Shown here: positions 1 through 6,115 of the stretch, piece after piece
How the letters are laid out: each line of letters starts with the position of its first letter
Position numbering within the stretch: the first letter of the stretch is position 1
From: Cytophagales bacterium
GTDB taxonomy: Bacteria > Bacteroidota > Bacteroidia > Cytophagales > ES-bin-26
Length of the DNA stretch: 6,710 nt
NCBI GenBank assembly: GCA_014379925.1
Contig: JACMKY010000243.1
Span: 1 to 6,710 of the forward strand
Reading direction: 5' to 3'
Notes under the pieces: model-generated
Database searches by the model: none
Seen by the model: only the letters and a program-made list of their open reading frames with translations
Told to the model about the DNA's origin: nothing
Translations under genes and position numbers: made by a program

Positions 1-684
1 GCCCACGTCGCCGAAGCCGGCGACGACGGCCACCTTGCCGGCCATCATCACGTCGGTGGCGCGGCGGATGGCGTCCACGCAGGACTCCTTGCATCCGTAA
101 AGGTTGTCGAACTTCGATTTGGTAACCGAGTCGTTGTCGTTGATGGCCGGCATCAGCAGCGTGCCCTTCTTCATCCGTTCGTAGAGGCGGTGCACGCCCG
201 TGGTGGTTTCTTCCGACAAGCCCCGGATGCCGGCGGCCAGTTCGGGATAGCGGTCAAACACCATGTTGGTAAGGTCGCCCCCGTCGTCGAGGATCATGTT
301 GAGCGGCTGGCGGTCCTCACCGAAGAAAAGGGTCTGCTCGATGCACCAATCGAACTCTTCCTCGTTCATCCCTTTCCAGGCAAACACCGGGATGCCGGCG
401 GCGGCAATGGCGGCGGCGGCGTGATCCTGGGTGGAAAAGATGTTGCAGGACGACCACGTAACTTCCGCACCCAGTTCCGTCAGGGTTTCGATCAACACGG
501 CGGTTTGGATGGTCATGTGAAGGCAGCCGGCAACGCGGGCACCTTTCAGCGGCTTGGCCGGACCGAACTCCGCGCGGATGGCCATCAGACCCGGCATCTC
601 GGCTTCGGCCAGCCGGATCTCCTTGCGGCCCCATTCGGCCATGGCAATGTCCTTTACTTTGTAATTCACCTGGGTAGTTACCAT
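1..684 (-). CDS. ahcY: Adenosylhomocysteinase (S-adenosyl-L-homocysteine hydrolase), N-terminal 228 residues, runs off the left edge
   Basis: Cytosolic NAD+-dependent enzyme that reversibly splits S-adenosylhomocysteine into adenosine and homocysteine, clearing the inhibitory product of SAM-dependent methylation. I translated it directly from the minus strand. It starts MVTTQVNYKVKD at the ATG at 684-682 and stays open to base 1. Family motifs are clear: CLHMTIQTA (54-62, with His56), DDGGDLT (133-139), the EETTTGVHRL loop (158-167), NDSVTKSKFDN (184-194, with the Lys189 and Asp193 pair that matches the catalytic Lys/Asp of the family), and GFGDVG (223-228), the start of the Rossmann NAD+ site where the window ends. 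The family is usually about 430-470 residues, so roughly half is present. A TACCTTTGC promoter element lies 25 bases upstream of the start. No Shine-Dalgarno sequence is visible, as is usual in Bacteroidota. No frameshift or stop was seen in the visible part. Confidence 0.97.
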   Translation of the reverse strand, partial: MVTTQVNYKVKDIAMAEWGRKEIRLAEAEMPGLMAIRAEFGPAKPLKGARVAGCLHMTIQTAVLIETLTELGAEVTWSSCNIFSTQDHAAAAIAAAGIPVFAWKGMNEEEFDWCIEQTLFFGEDRQPLNMILDDGGDLTNMVFDRYPELAAGIRGLSEETTTGVHRLYERMKKGTLLMPAINDNDSVTKSKFDNLYGCKESCVDAIRRATDVMMAGKVAVVAGFGDVG

Positions 685-708
685 AGAGTATGTTTTTTCT
701 GATTTGGC

Positions 709-717
709 GCAAAGGTA
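709..717 (-). promoter_or_regulatory. Bacteroidota-type -7 promoter element for ahcY
   Basis: On the minus strand this reads TACCTTTGC, an exact match to the TAnnTTTG -7 consensus used by the Bacteroidota primary sigma factor. It ends 24 bases before the ahcY ATG, which implies a short leader of about 20 bases. I see no convincing TTG -33 element at the expected distance (about 19-21 bases further upstream), so the call rests on the -7 match and its position. Confidence 0.55.
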
Positions 718-790
718 ATGATCCGCCCCTAAGTTCTCACTGCCCGCGCCAAGTTTTGTGTCCCGCAACCCATCCGGAACCGGTACTCAT

Positions 791-1114
791 TCAGTCTTCC
801 AGCTTCTGAACCCGCTTGGAGATGGCAAATATTTCCTTCAAAATCGTTTCCTGTTGGATTTCCCGCTTTTTTGCCTCTTTGCGAAGTTCCAGCATTTCTT
901 CGGAATGCTTGATCAATACGTCGTAGGCCAGGTCCATCCGTTGGTTCTGTTCCTTGATCTGTTGGCCCTGTTCCTCAAAGTTCCGTTGGTGCTGGTCCAT
1001 TCTTCGGCCCTGTTCCTCAAAATTCTGCTGTTGCCGGTCCATTCTTTCCAGCAAGCGGTCGGTTTTCCGCAGGTATTCGGCCAGCAATTCAATGATCTTG
1101 TCTTCGTTGTTCAT
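791..1114 (-). CDS. Small coiled-coil protein with 14-residue tandem repeats, function unknown
   Basis: I do not recognise a named family. The 107-residue product is almost wholly charged and helical, rich in Gln, Glu, Arg and Lys, with no signal peptide or membrane segment, so it is probably cytoplasmic. Residues 24-37 and 38-51 are tandem copies of RMDxxQxNFEEQGx. A weaker third unit (QIKEQNQRMD, 52-61) follows. Fourteen residues equal two heptads, which fits a continuous coiled coil. I chose the ATG at 1114. A TTG start 21 bases upstream would add seven residues (MAELPRA) but overlaps a possible -7 promoter element. The gene lies 48 bases after murF and 106 bases before ahcY, all on the same strand. 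It could be an oligomerising or scaffold protein, but that is inference from shape only. Short proteins of this kind often occur as repeat-variable paralogues in one genome. Confidence 0.75.
   Translation of the reverse strand: MNNEDKIIELLAEYLRKTDRLLERMDRQQQNFEEQGRRMDQHQRNFEEQGQQIKEQNQRMDLAYDVLIKHSEEMLELRKEAKKREIQQETILKEIFAISKRVQKLED
964..1047 (-). repeat. Two tandem 42-bp repeats inside the coiled-coil gene
   Basis: Copies at 964-1005 and 1006-1047 match at 36 of 42 positions. Both begin GGCCCTGTTCCTCAAA on the plus strand. The unit is a multiple of 3 and of 21 bases, so gain or loss of one keeps the frame and the heptad register. A degenerate third copy lies at about 922-963; its GGTCCAT is 63 bases (three heptads) from the next one. 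Confidence 0.85.
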
Positions 1115-1134
1115 CGCACGGGGGAGTTCAGCCA

Positions 1135-1143
1135 ATAAAGGTA
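1135..1143 (-). promoter_or_regulatory. Possible -7 promoter element for the coiled-coil gene
   Basis: The minus strand reads TACCTTTAT, matching TAnnTTT of the Bacteroidota -7 element but lacking the final G. It sits 20 bases before the ATG at 1114, a spacing like that of the ahcY element. No clear -33 TTG is present at normal spacing. Read-through from murF is an alternative way of expressing the gene. Confidence 0.3.
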
Positions 1144-1162
1144 CCCATTCCCCCGGAAAAAC

Positions 1163-2470
1163 CTACTCCGCAATAAAGGGCAGCACGCTCTCCAGGCGCA
1201 GGCTGCGCGAACCCTTGACGAGCACGTGCGCCCCCGCGAAGGGATGGTCGGCCAGCCAGTTGTGCAGCGAGAACTTGTCGGGAAAGTAGTACGCGCCCGG
1301 GTTCACTTCCAGGGCGTGTTGCATCAACGGGCCGCACAGGATCACCGTGCCGAAGCCGCTTTCGGCCACCAGCTCGCCCACGCGGCGGTGCTCGGCGGGG
1401 GCGTAGTCACCCAACTCCAGCATATCGCCCAGAATGACGACTTTCTTTTCGGCTTTCAGGGTCCGGAAGTTCCGCAGGGCAGCCTCCACGGAAGAAGGGT
1501 TGGCGTTGTAGGCATCCAGCAAAACCGTGTTGGTGCCCTTGCGCACGATCTGCGAACGGTTGTTTTCGGGCTGGTAGGCAGCCACGGCGGCGTTGGCCAG
1601 TTCGGGGGGTACCTCGAAGTATTTTCCCACGCAGAGGGCGGCGGCCACGTTTTCGAAGTTGTACGCGCCCGTCAGTTGCGTTTCGACCCGTTGCCCGTTC
1701 TCGTGCCGGTAGACCACGAACGGCGAAGATTCGAGCAGTTCGCAACGCAGGTAGTCGCCCGGTTCGGGAAACCGGATCCGTTCCGAGAAGTGCCTCGGCT
1801 TGCTGGTTTCCACTTCCCGCAGCAGCGGCTCGCGCGAGTTGATGAAAACCACCTCCTGGCTTTCACTCAGGAAATCGTACAACTCCCCTTCGCCCTGCAT
1901 CACGCCTTCCAGGCCACCGAACGTTTCCAGGTGCTCCTTGCCAATGTTGGTAATCAGCCCGTGCGTTGGCTCGCCGATGCGGAGCAATTCCGTCATTTCC
2001 CCCCCGCGGTCGGCGCCCATCTCGATAACGGCTATTTCTACGCGCTGGTCGATGGCCAGGAGCGTAAGGGGTACGCCGATGTGGTTGTTGAGGTTGCCCT
2101 GGGTGGCGTAGGTGCGGTAACGCTGCCGCAGTACCGCGTGGATGAGTTCCTTGGTGGTGGTTTTGCCGTTCGAGCCGCCGATGGCCAGAAAGGGAATCAT
2201 CAACTGGCGGCGGTGGTGCCGGGCCAGTTGCTGCAGCGCCCGCAGGGTGTCGTTCACCAACAAATACCGCTCGTCGACCGCGTAGGCAGCCTCGTCCACC
2301 ACGGCGTAGCGGGCGCCTTTTTCCAGGGCCTGCCCGGCAAATTCATTGCCGTTGAAATTCTTGCCTTTGAGGGCAAAGAACAGCGCGTTGGGGCCGATCT
2401 GGCGGGTATCGGTAGCAACGCCGCCGCTGGCCAGGTAGGCGGAATAAAGCGATTCGATGGGTGAGCTCAT
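1163..2470 (-). CDS. murF: UDP-N-acetylmuramoyl-tripeptide--D-alanyl-D-alanine ligase
   Basis: Cytoplasmic ATP-dependent Mur ligase that adds D-Ala-D-Ala to the UDP-MurNAc-tripeptide, the last soluble step in making the peptidoglycan precursor. The 435-residue length is normal for MurF. The N-terminal substrate domain (about 1-90) includes DTRQIGPNALFFALKG. The central ATPase domain has the P-loop GGSNGKTTT (98-106), NNHIGVP (128-134), EMGADRGGEM (150-159) and NIGKEHLETFG (175-185). Then come GAYNFEN (268-274) and NNRSQ (303-307). The C-terminal domain carries DAYNANPSSVEAA (319-331), LGDMLELGDY (347-356) and the MurF signature LVKGSRSLRLE (417-427). The start is the ATG at 2470, which puts the N-terminal domain in the usual register. 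The gene is divergent from the FG-GAP gene across 75 bases. It stands apart from the usual dcw cluster within this window, as is common for Bacteroidota murF. It is intact, with no missing motif. Confidence 0.97.
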   Translation of the reverse strand: MSSPIESLYSAYLASGGVATDTRQIGPNALFFALKGKNFNGNEFAGQALEKGARYAVVDEAAYAVDERYLLVNDTLRALQQLARHHRRQLMIPFLAIGGSNGKTTTKELIHAVLRQRYRTYATQGNLNNHIGVPLTLLAIDQRVEIAVIEMGADRGGEMTELLRIGEPTHGLITNIGKEHLETFGGLEGVMQGEGELYDFLSESQEVVFINSREPLLREVETSKPRHFSERIRFPEPGDYLRCELLESSPFVVYRHENGQRVETQLTGAYNFENVAAALCVGKYFEVPPELANAAVAAYQPENNRSQIVRKGTNTVLLDAYNANPSSVEAALRNFRTLKAEKKVVILGDMLELGDYAPAEHRRVGELVAESGFGTVILCGPLMQHALEVNPGAYYFPDKFSLHNWLADHPFAGAHVLVKGSRSLRLESVLPFIAE

Positions 2471-2545
2471 CCGTTTTTTTAGCTAACTTGAGGCCGGGAA
2501 TTTACGCAGATTCCGCCGCCGCCCGCCTTTTACCCGCGCTCGTTC

Positions 2546-4822
2546 ATGAAAGATTTTGGCTTGCTGTTCGCTTTTTGCTCGCTTTTCGCCCATCCCGGGA
2601 TTGGCCAGCCGGCCGGCCAGCCCGCTTCTTTTCGCTACGAGGCGTCCGTTCCCGTCACCGTGGCCGGCCAGCCGCTGGCCAATCCTTGGGCGGGTGGTCT
2701 CAACGCGGGCCAATTCTCCACCCTTTTCCTCAACGACGATGCCGTGGCCGATCTGGTGGTGTTCGACCGGACTACTCATAAACTGACTGCCTTCCTGGCC
2801 GTTGCCGAAGGCGGGCACTACGCCTACCGCCACGCGCCCGCTTACGAGTTTGGGTTTCCCCCGCTCAGCGGCTGGGCGCTCCTGGCCGACTACGACCACG
2901 ACGGCCGCAAGGATCTCTTCACCCACACCAACCTGGGCATTGCCGTCTACCGGAACGTCGCCGAAAATGGCATCCGGTGGGAAAAAATCGCCGACCCCCT
3001 CTACACGGAAGGGTTTTCGGGCCAGATCAACCTCCAGGTGCCCGTCAGCGACATTCCGGCCGTGGTGGACCTGGACGAAGACGGCGACCTGGACGTGCTC
3101 GCCTACGACTTTTCGGGTCACCAGGTCGAATACCACCGCAACCAAAGCGTGGAAAAGTACGGCCACGCCCGCGCCCTGGAGTTTAAACGGGTCTACACCT
3201 GCTGGGGAAATTTTGAATCGGGAGAAACCTGCGTGGATTTCCGGTTTGGCCTCCCCTGCGGCAGTGGGGGCCGCCTCGCCCCGGGAGGCCGCCCGCTGCA
3301 TTCCGGCTCCTCGCTGTTGGTGGCCGATCTCAGCGGAGACGGCCATAAGGACGTGCTGACGGGCAAGGTGGACTGCAACCCGCTCCAATACCTGGTCAAT
3401 GAGGGCACCAACCGGGACGCCGATTTCACGCGCCGACAGCCGTTTCCCGCCGACAAACCCGTGGATTTCGCCGCCTTTCCCGCCGCCTTCTACGAAGACG
3501 TGGACTTTGACGGCAAGCAGGACCTCATCGCCGCGCCCAACGTGTCGGCCAACGAAAGCGGTCAGGTTGATTTCGGGGCCTCCGCCTGGCTTTACCTCAA
3601 CCAAGGTACCCCGGCGCGGCCGGACTTCCGGTACCGCCAATCCGATTTCTTGCAGGAGCAGATGGTGGACGTGGGCGAAAACGCGGCCCCGGCGCTGGCC
3701 GATGACGACGGGGACGGGGACCTGGATTTGTTCGTGGGAAACACGGGTCTTCGCAACGGCGACTCGTTCTCGGCGGTCATTTCGCGGTTTGAGAACGTAG
3801 GCAGCGCCCGTCAACCCGCTTTCGCGCGGGAAACCGGTAATTTTCTTGCATTCGGCCATTCCGCCGACCCGGCCGGAAACGGACACGGCGGACACGGTGG
3901 AGACCAACCGGGGTTGACCGATGTCCGACCCCTCTTTGCCGACTTCAACGGCGACGGGGCGACTGACCTGGGTTTCACGGCCCACACGGGGGGGGCTACG
4001 GCGCTCTGGTACATTCCCAACGCTGCTGCCCGGGGACAAGCCTTTCAACTGCTACTGCGGGATACGGTACGGTTGCCGCTCCCCCTGGACTTCGACGAGC
4101 GGCCTTTCCCCTGGGACCTCGACCGCGACGGGGACCTGGACTGGCTGGTGGGTAACCCGCGGGGGAACCTCCGGCACTACGAAAATACGGGTACCGCTTC
4201 CCGTCCCGTCTTCCGGCTCGCAAACGATCAATTCGGCGGTATACCCGAAGACCCGGAGCGGCGGAACGTGGTGCCGCTCGTTGCCGATGTGAACGCCGAC
4301 GGCCAACCCGACCTGCTGACGGGCGACCGAAGCGGGCGGCTCACCCTCTACCCCAGTTTTTGGGCCGATCCGGACGGTGCGTTCGGGGCGGTTACCGATC
4401 TGGTGCTGGACACGCTCTCCCGGCGCTATACTTCGGCTATTCTGGGGGGTCCGCTTTTCCCCGTCGTTGCCGACCTGGACGGTGACCAGTTGCCGGAATT
4501 GCTCGTGGGCACCCACGCGGGCGGCATTGCTTACCTGAAAAACACCAGCCCACCGGGGTCGTCGACGGAAACGGTTGCCGGACCAGAAGCGGTTGTTTAT
4601 CCCAATCCGGTCAAGCGTTACGCGTACGTGCGGGTGCCTTACGCGGGCGAGGTAGAACTGTTCAATTCGTTGGGACAAAGCGTGTTGACACGCAGAAGCA
4701 TTCTCGCCAACCGGGAAATCGCCGTGGATCTGGGCTACCTCACCAATGGCTTGTACGTGCTGAAAATCGGGGGATCGGGCGGCGAAGTGCAGACGCGAAA
4801 GCTATTGCTGCAAAAGGAATAG
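2546..4822 (+). CDS. Secreted FG-GAP/VCBS beta-propeller protein with a type IX secretion sorting domain
   Basis: The 758-residue product is probably exported by Sec and then the type IX system to the cell surface or medium; its ligand is unknown. The N-terminus MKDFGLLFAFCSLFAH looks like a short signal peptide. The segment NPWAGGLNAGQFS (46-58) leads a run of FG-GAP/VCBS units. Calcium-loop motifs of the DxDxDGxxD type lie at about 115-123, 175-183, 261-269, 318-326, 386-394, 466-474, 524-532, 581-589 and 643-651. A degenerate first unit lies at 63-69, giving about ten units. The last loop (DLDGDQLPE) lacks the standard glycine. Residues 683-758 form the sorting domain: VVYPNPV, ELFNSLGQSV, LTNGLYVLKI and the basic end RKLLLQKE. 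An insert at about 196-256, followed by unit four, holds Cys219, 229, 238 and 277, possible disulfides outside the cell. Residues 445-453 form a Gly/His tract. The ATG at 2546 is chosen because it supplies the signal peptide. Confidence 0.92.
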   Translation: MKDFGLLFAFCSLFAHPGIGQPAGQPASFRYEASVPVTVAGQPLANPWAGGLNAGQFSTLFLNDDAVADLVVFDRTTHKLTAFLAVAEGGHYAYRHAPAYEFGFPPLSGWALLADYDHDGRKDLFTHTNLGIAVYRNVAENGIRWEKIADPLYTEGFSGQINLQVPVSDIPAVVDLDEDGDLDVLAYDFSGHQVEYHRNQSVEKYGHARALEFKRVYTCWGNFESGETCVDFRFGLPCGSGGRLAPGGRPLHSGSSLLVADLSGDGHKDVLTGKVDCNPLQYLVNEGTNRDADFTRRQPFPADKPVDFAAFPAAFYEDVDFDGKQDLIAAPNVSANESGQVDFGASAWLYLNQGTPARPDFRYRQSDFLQEQMVDVGENAAPALADDDGDGDLDLFVGNTGLRNGDSFSAVISRFENVGSARQPAFARETGNFLAFGHSADPAGNGHGGHGGDQPGLTDVRPLFADFNGDGATDLGFTAHTGGATALWYIPNAAARGQAFQLLLRDTVRLPLPLDFDERPFPWDLDRDGDLDWLVGNPRGNLRHYENTGTASRPVFRLANDQFGGIPEDPERRNVVPLVADVNADGQPDLLTGDRSGRLTLYPSFWADPDGAFGAVTDLVLDTLSRRYTSAILGGPLFPVVADLDGDQLPELLVGTHAGGIAYLKNTSPPGSSTETVAGPEAVVYPNPVKRYAYVRVPYAGEVELFNSLGQSVLTRRSILANREIAVDLGYLTNGLYVLKIGGSGGEVQTRKLLLQKE
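3881..3907 (+). repeat. Short 9-bp tandem repeat encoding a Gly/His tract
   Basis: Two 9-base units, GGACACGGC and GGACACGGT, are followed by a decayed third, GGAGACCAA. They encode GHGGHGGDQ in the loop between the fifth and sixth complete calcium motifs of the FG-GAP protein. This is in-frame microsatellite-like growth in a surface loop. The histidines could bind metal, but nothing else supports that. Confidence 0.6.
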
Positions 4823-4864
4823 GAAGGGGATGCTCGTTTTCTTAATGGAGGGCTTCACCAACGA

Positions 4865-5110
4865 TCACGAACGCGCCTGCTTGGCGCGCGTGAGCCAAAG
4901 CCTGACTCTCGTTTGGATGCGGATGTTTTCGGGGTGCGGCAGATGAACAAACAAGAGGCGCAGTTCATTGTAAAGAGCCCGCCGCGCCTGCTCAAACGTG
5001 TCTCCCTTCACCCGGATCAATTCCGGAATTTCTTCAATGCAACCAATAAACGCACCATGATTGGTCTGCTCAAATAGCAACGTGAATGAGGTAGGCAATA
5101 AGTGGCTCAT
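4865..5110 (-). CDS. Orphan HicB-like (UPF0150-type) small domain protein
   Basis: The 81-residue protein starts MSHLLPTSFTLLFEQ at the ATG at 5110. Residues 8-50 fit the HicB-like fold: an N-terminal beta strand, then GAFIGCIEEIPEL (19-31), a strand and turn, then GDTFEQARRALYNEL (36-50), matching the usual G-[DE]-T-x-x-E-A helix after a 'xxxPEL' segment. In HicAB systems this fold neutralises the HicA mRNA endonuclease. Full HicB proteins usually add a ribbon-helix-helix or helix-turn-helix DNA-binding domain. Here the tail (about 51-81) is short and basic and shows no such domain. No HicA-like small ORF lies on either side, so an antitoxin role is not shown. Stand-alone HicB-like proteins are common in Bacteroidota and cyanobacteria. 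It converges with the FG-GAP gene across 42 bases. No Shine-Dalgarno sequence is visible. Confidence 0.72.
   Translation of the reverse strand: MSHLLPTSFTLLFEQTNHGAFIGCIEEIPELIRVKGDTFEQARRALYNELRLLFVHLPHPENIRIQTRVRLWLTRAKQARS
4872..4888. repeat. GC-rich inverted repeat at the 3' end of the HicB-like gene
   Basis: CGCGCC (4872-4877) and GGCGCG (4883-4888) can form a 6-bp stem with a 5-base loop, inside the last codons of the HicB-like gene and in the convergent zone with the FG-GAP gene. No T-run follows on either strand, so it is not a standard intrinsic terminator. It may slow transcription, or it may be chance in GC-rich coding DNA. Confidence 0.3.
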
Positions 5111-5186
5111 GGGATGGATTGAGGTTAGGTTGATGAAACGAACGAAACGGGTACGCGCTTGCTGACGGGCAAGGTACTGAAAGTGA

Positions 5187-5212
5187 TTGCAATACCGAGA
5201 GGCGTATTGTAA
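5187..5212. repeat. Inverted repeat, 9-bp stem with an 8-base loop
   Basis: TTGCAATAC (5187-5195) pairs with GTATTGTAA (5204-5212), with one G-T wobble, around the loop CGAGAGGC. It lies 77 bases upstream of the HicB-like start on that gene's strand. It could be an operator half-site pair or an RNA hairpin in the leader. No U-tract follows it. Confidence 0.4.
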
Positions 5213-5286
5213 AAGGCCGTAGACACCGGGCGGCGAGTACTGTAGCTATGAGTGTAAAGATAAGTTAGGTCCTCCTGTCCGGCAAG

Positions 5287-5323
5287 GTATAAAATACTCA
5301 AATAAATAAATCCGTATTTATAC
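5287..5323. repeat. AT-rich inverted repeat
   Basis: GTATAAAATAC (5287-5297) and GTATTTATAC (5314-5323) are inverted copies differing by one bulged A, separated by a 16-base AT-rich spacer. It stands out in GC-rich DNA between divergent genes, which fits a promoter or regulator-binding region. The stem would be weak as RNA. Confidence 0.35.
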
Positions 5324-5453
5324 GCAGCGTGACGCCGGGTTTGCGTGGTCGCTGCCGTTTGGCGCGAACCAGGGTTTGCTTTCCCGTGTACCATCAGACA
5401 CCCGACTGAAATCCATTCCAGTTACTGGTTACCAACCGATTTCCTAACTCCTC

Positions 5454-6035
5454 ATGAAAACCATCTGTGTATTCTGCGGCTCCAGCGCGGGCAAGCGAGA
5501 AGTGTACCGCCAAAAAGCCGTTGGTGTCGGCAAACTGCTGGCCGCGCACGCCACCACGCTCGTTTACGGGGGTGGCCGGGTAGGACTGATGGGGGCGGTG
5601 GCCGACAGCGCGTTGCAAGCGGGTGGCCGCGTGATCGGGGTGATTCCGCGTCACCTGATGGACCTGGAAGTGGGACACCGGGGGCTGACCGAACTGCGCG
5701 TAGTAGCGTCCATGCACGAACGCAAGCAACTGATGTGCGACCTCTCGGATGGCTTCGTGGCCCTGCCCGGCGCCTTTGGCACGCTGGACGAACTCTGCGA
5801 AATCCTGACCTGGAACCAACTGGGAACCATCCAGAAACCCACCCTGCTGCTCAACGTCGAAGGCTACTTTGATCACTTCCTCCGTTTGCTCGATCACTTC
5901 GTGGAAGAAGGCTTTCTCAAACCGCAAAACCGCGCCCTGCTGCTGGTGGAGGAAGACGAAACCCGAATCCTGGCGCGGATGCAAGCCTACGAGCCGGTGC
6001 CCGTGAAGAAATGGATCACCGAAGCCGAACGGTGA
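5454..6035 (+). CDS. LOG-family (TIGR00730) nucleotide 5'-monophosphate phosphoribohydrolase
   Basis: The 193-residue cytosolic Rossmann-like protein is full length for the family. Characterised LOG enzymes split the N-glycosidic bond of cytokinin riboside 5'-monophosphates or AMP, releasing the free base and ribose 5-phosphate. The bacterial substrate is often unknown. Motifs: MKTICVFCGSSAG (1-13) at the first strand, YGGGRVGLMG (38-47), MHERK (87-91, with the conserved Arg/Lys), LPGAFGTLDE (104-113, with catalytic-type Glu113) and LNVEGYFD (133-140). The usual PGGxGTxxE is PGAFGTLDE here, with Ala in place of the second Gly. The ATG at 5454 is set by the first beta strand; no Shine-Dalgarno sequence is visible. 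The next gene, ACP-like, starts 80 bases downstream on the same strand and might be cotranscribed. No functional link between them is evident. Members are often annotated as 'lysine decarboxylase', which is wrong. Confidence 0.93.
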   Translation: MKTICVFCGSSAGKREVYRQKAVGVGKLLAAHATTLVYGGGRVGLMGAVADSALQAGGRVIGVIPRHLMDLEVGHRGLTELRVVASMHERKQLMCDLSDGFVALPGAFGTLDELCEILTWNQLGTIQKPTLLLNVEGYFDHFLRLLDHFVEEGFLKPQNRALLLVEEDETRILARMQAYEPVPVKKWITEAER

Positions 6036-6115
6036 GCGATGGGTCGCGTGCCTTTTTGCTGCTCGAGCGCGTCAGGGGACGATTTTTGGAGAACAATTGA
6101 CGAAGCCGAAAAATT

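Larger units (their letters stand above)
5111..5453. other. Gene-poor intergenic region (343 bases) between divergent genes
   Basis: This lies between the starts of the HicB-like gene (leftward) and the LOG gene (rightward), so promoters for both should be here. I find no clear TAnnTTTG element on either strand. The nearest are two TACCTTGC sequences on the minus strand (5176-5169 and 5288-5281), each one T short of the consensus. Two inverted repeats (listed separately) lie inside. A minus-strand reading frame over 5125-5394 has no recognisable domain and I do not call it. The stretch 5287-5323 is strikingly AT-rich compared with its surroundings. Confidence 0.6.

Noticed and set aside
190..712. 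Open frames of 170 (plus) and 131 (minus) codons over ahcY
   Set aside because: They are out of frame with the adenosylhomocysteinase reading, which matches the family throughout.
685..790. SAM or SAH riboswitch before ahcY
   Set aside because: The likely transcript leader is only about 20 bases, too short for any known riboswitch, and no suitable stems were seen.
1226..2464. 412-codon open frame on the plus strand opposite murF
   Set aside because: MurF has every family motif on the other strand. The antisense product is a His/Val/Gly-rich shadow without recognisable features.
2471..2545. Promoters in the 75-base gap between murF and the FG-GAP gene
   Set aside because: Promoters must lie here or nearby, but I found only partial matches such as TAACTTG, not enough to place an element.
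2483..4048. 521-codon open frame on the minus strand opposite the FG-GAP gene
   Set aside because: It is antisense to a clearly coding gene with nine matching calcium motifs. Its translation shows no domain, and long antisense frames are expected in GC-rich coding DNA.
4823..4864. Intrinsic terminator after the FG-GAP gene
   Set aside because: There is a TTTTCTT run but no stem before it. The nearest GC-rich stem is downstream, in the HicB-like gene, and lacks a T-run.
5125..5394. 89-codon minus-strand frame in the intergenic region
   Set aside because: It is rich in Ser, Thr and Tyr with no domain, overlaps both inverted repeats and has no promoter-like signal. It could be real, but nothing supports it.
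5345..5872. 175-codon plus-strand frame overlapping the LOG gene
   Set aside because: The LOG frame carries all the motifs; this one is an Arg/Gly/Pro-rich shift of it.
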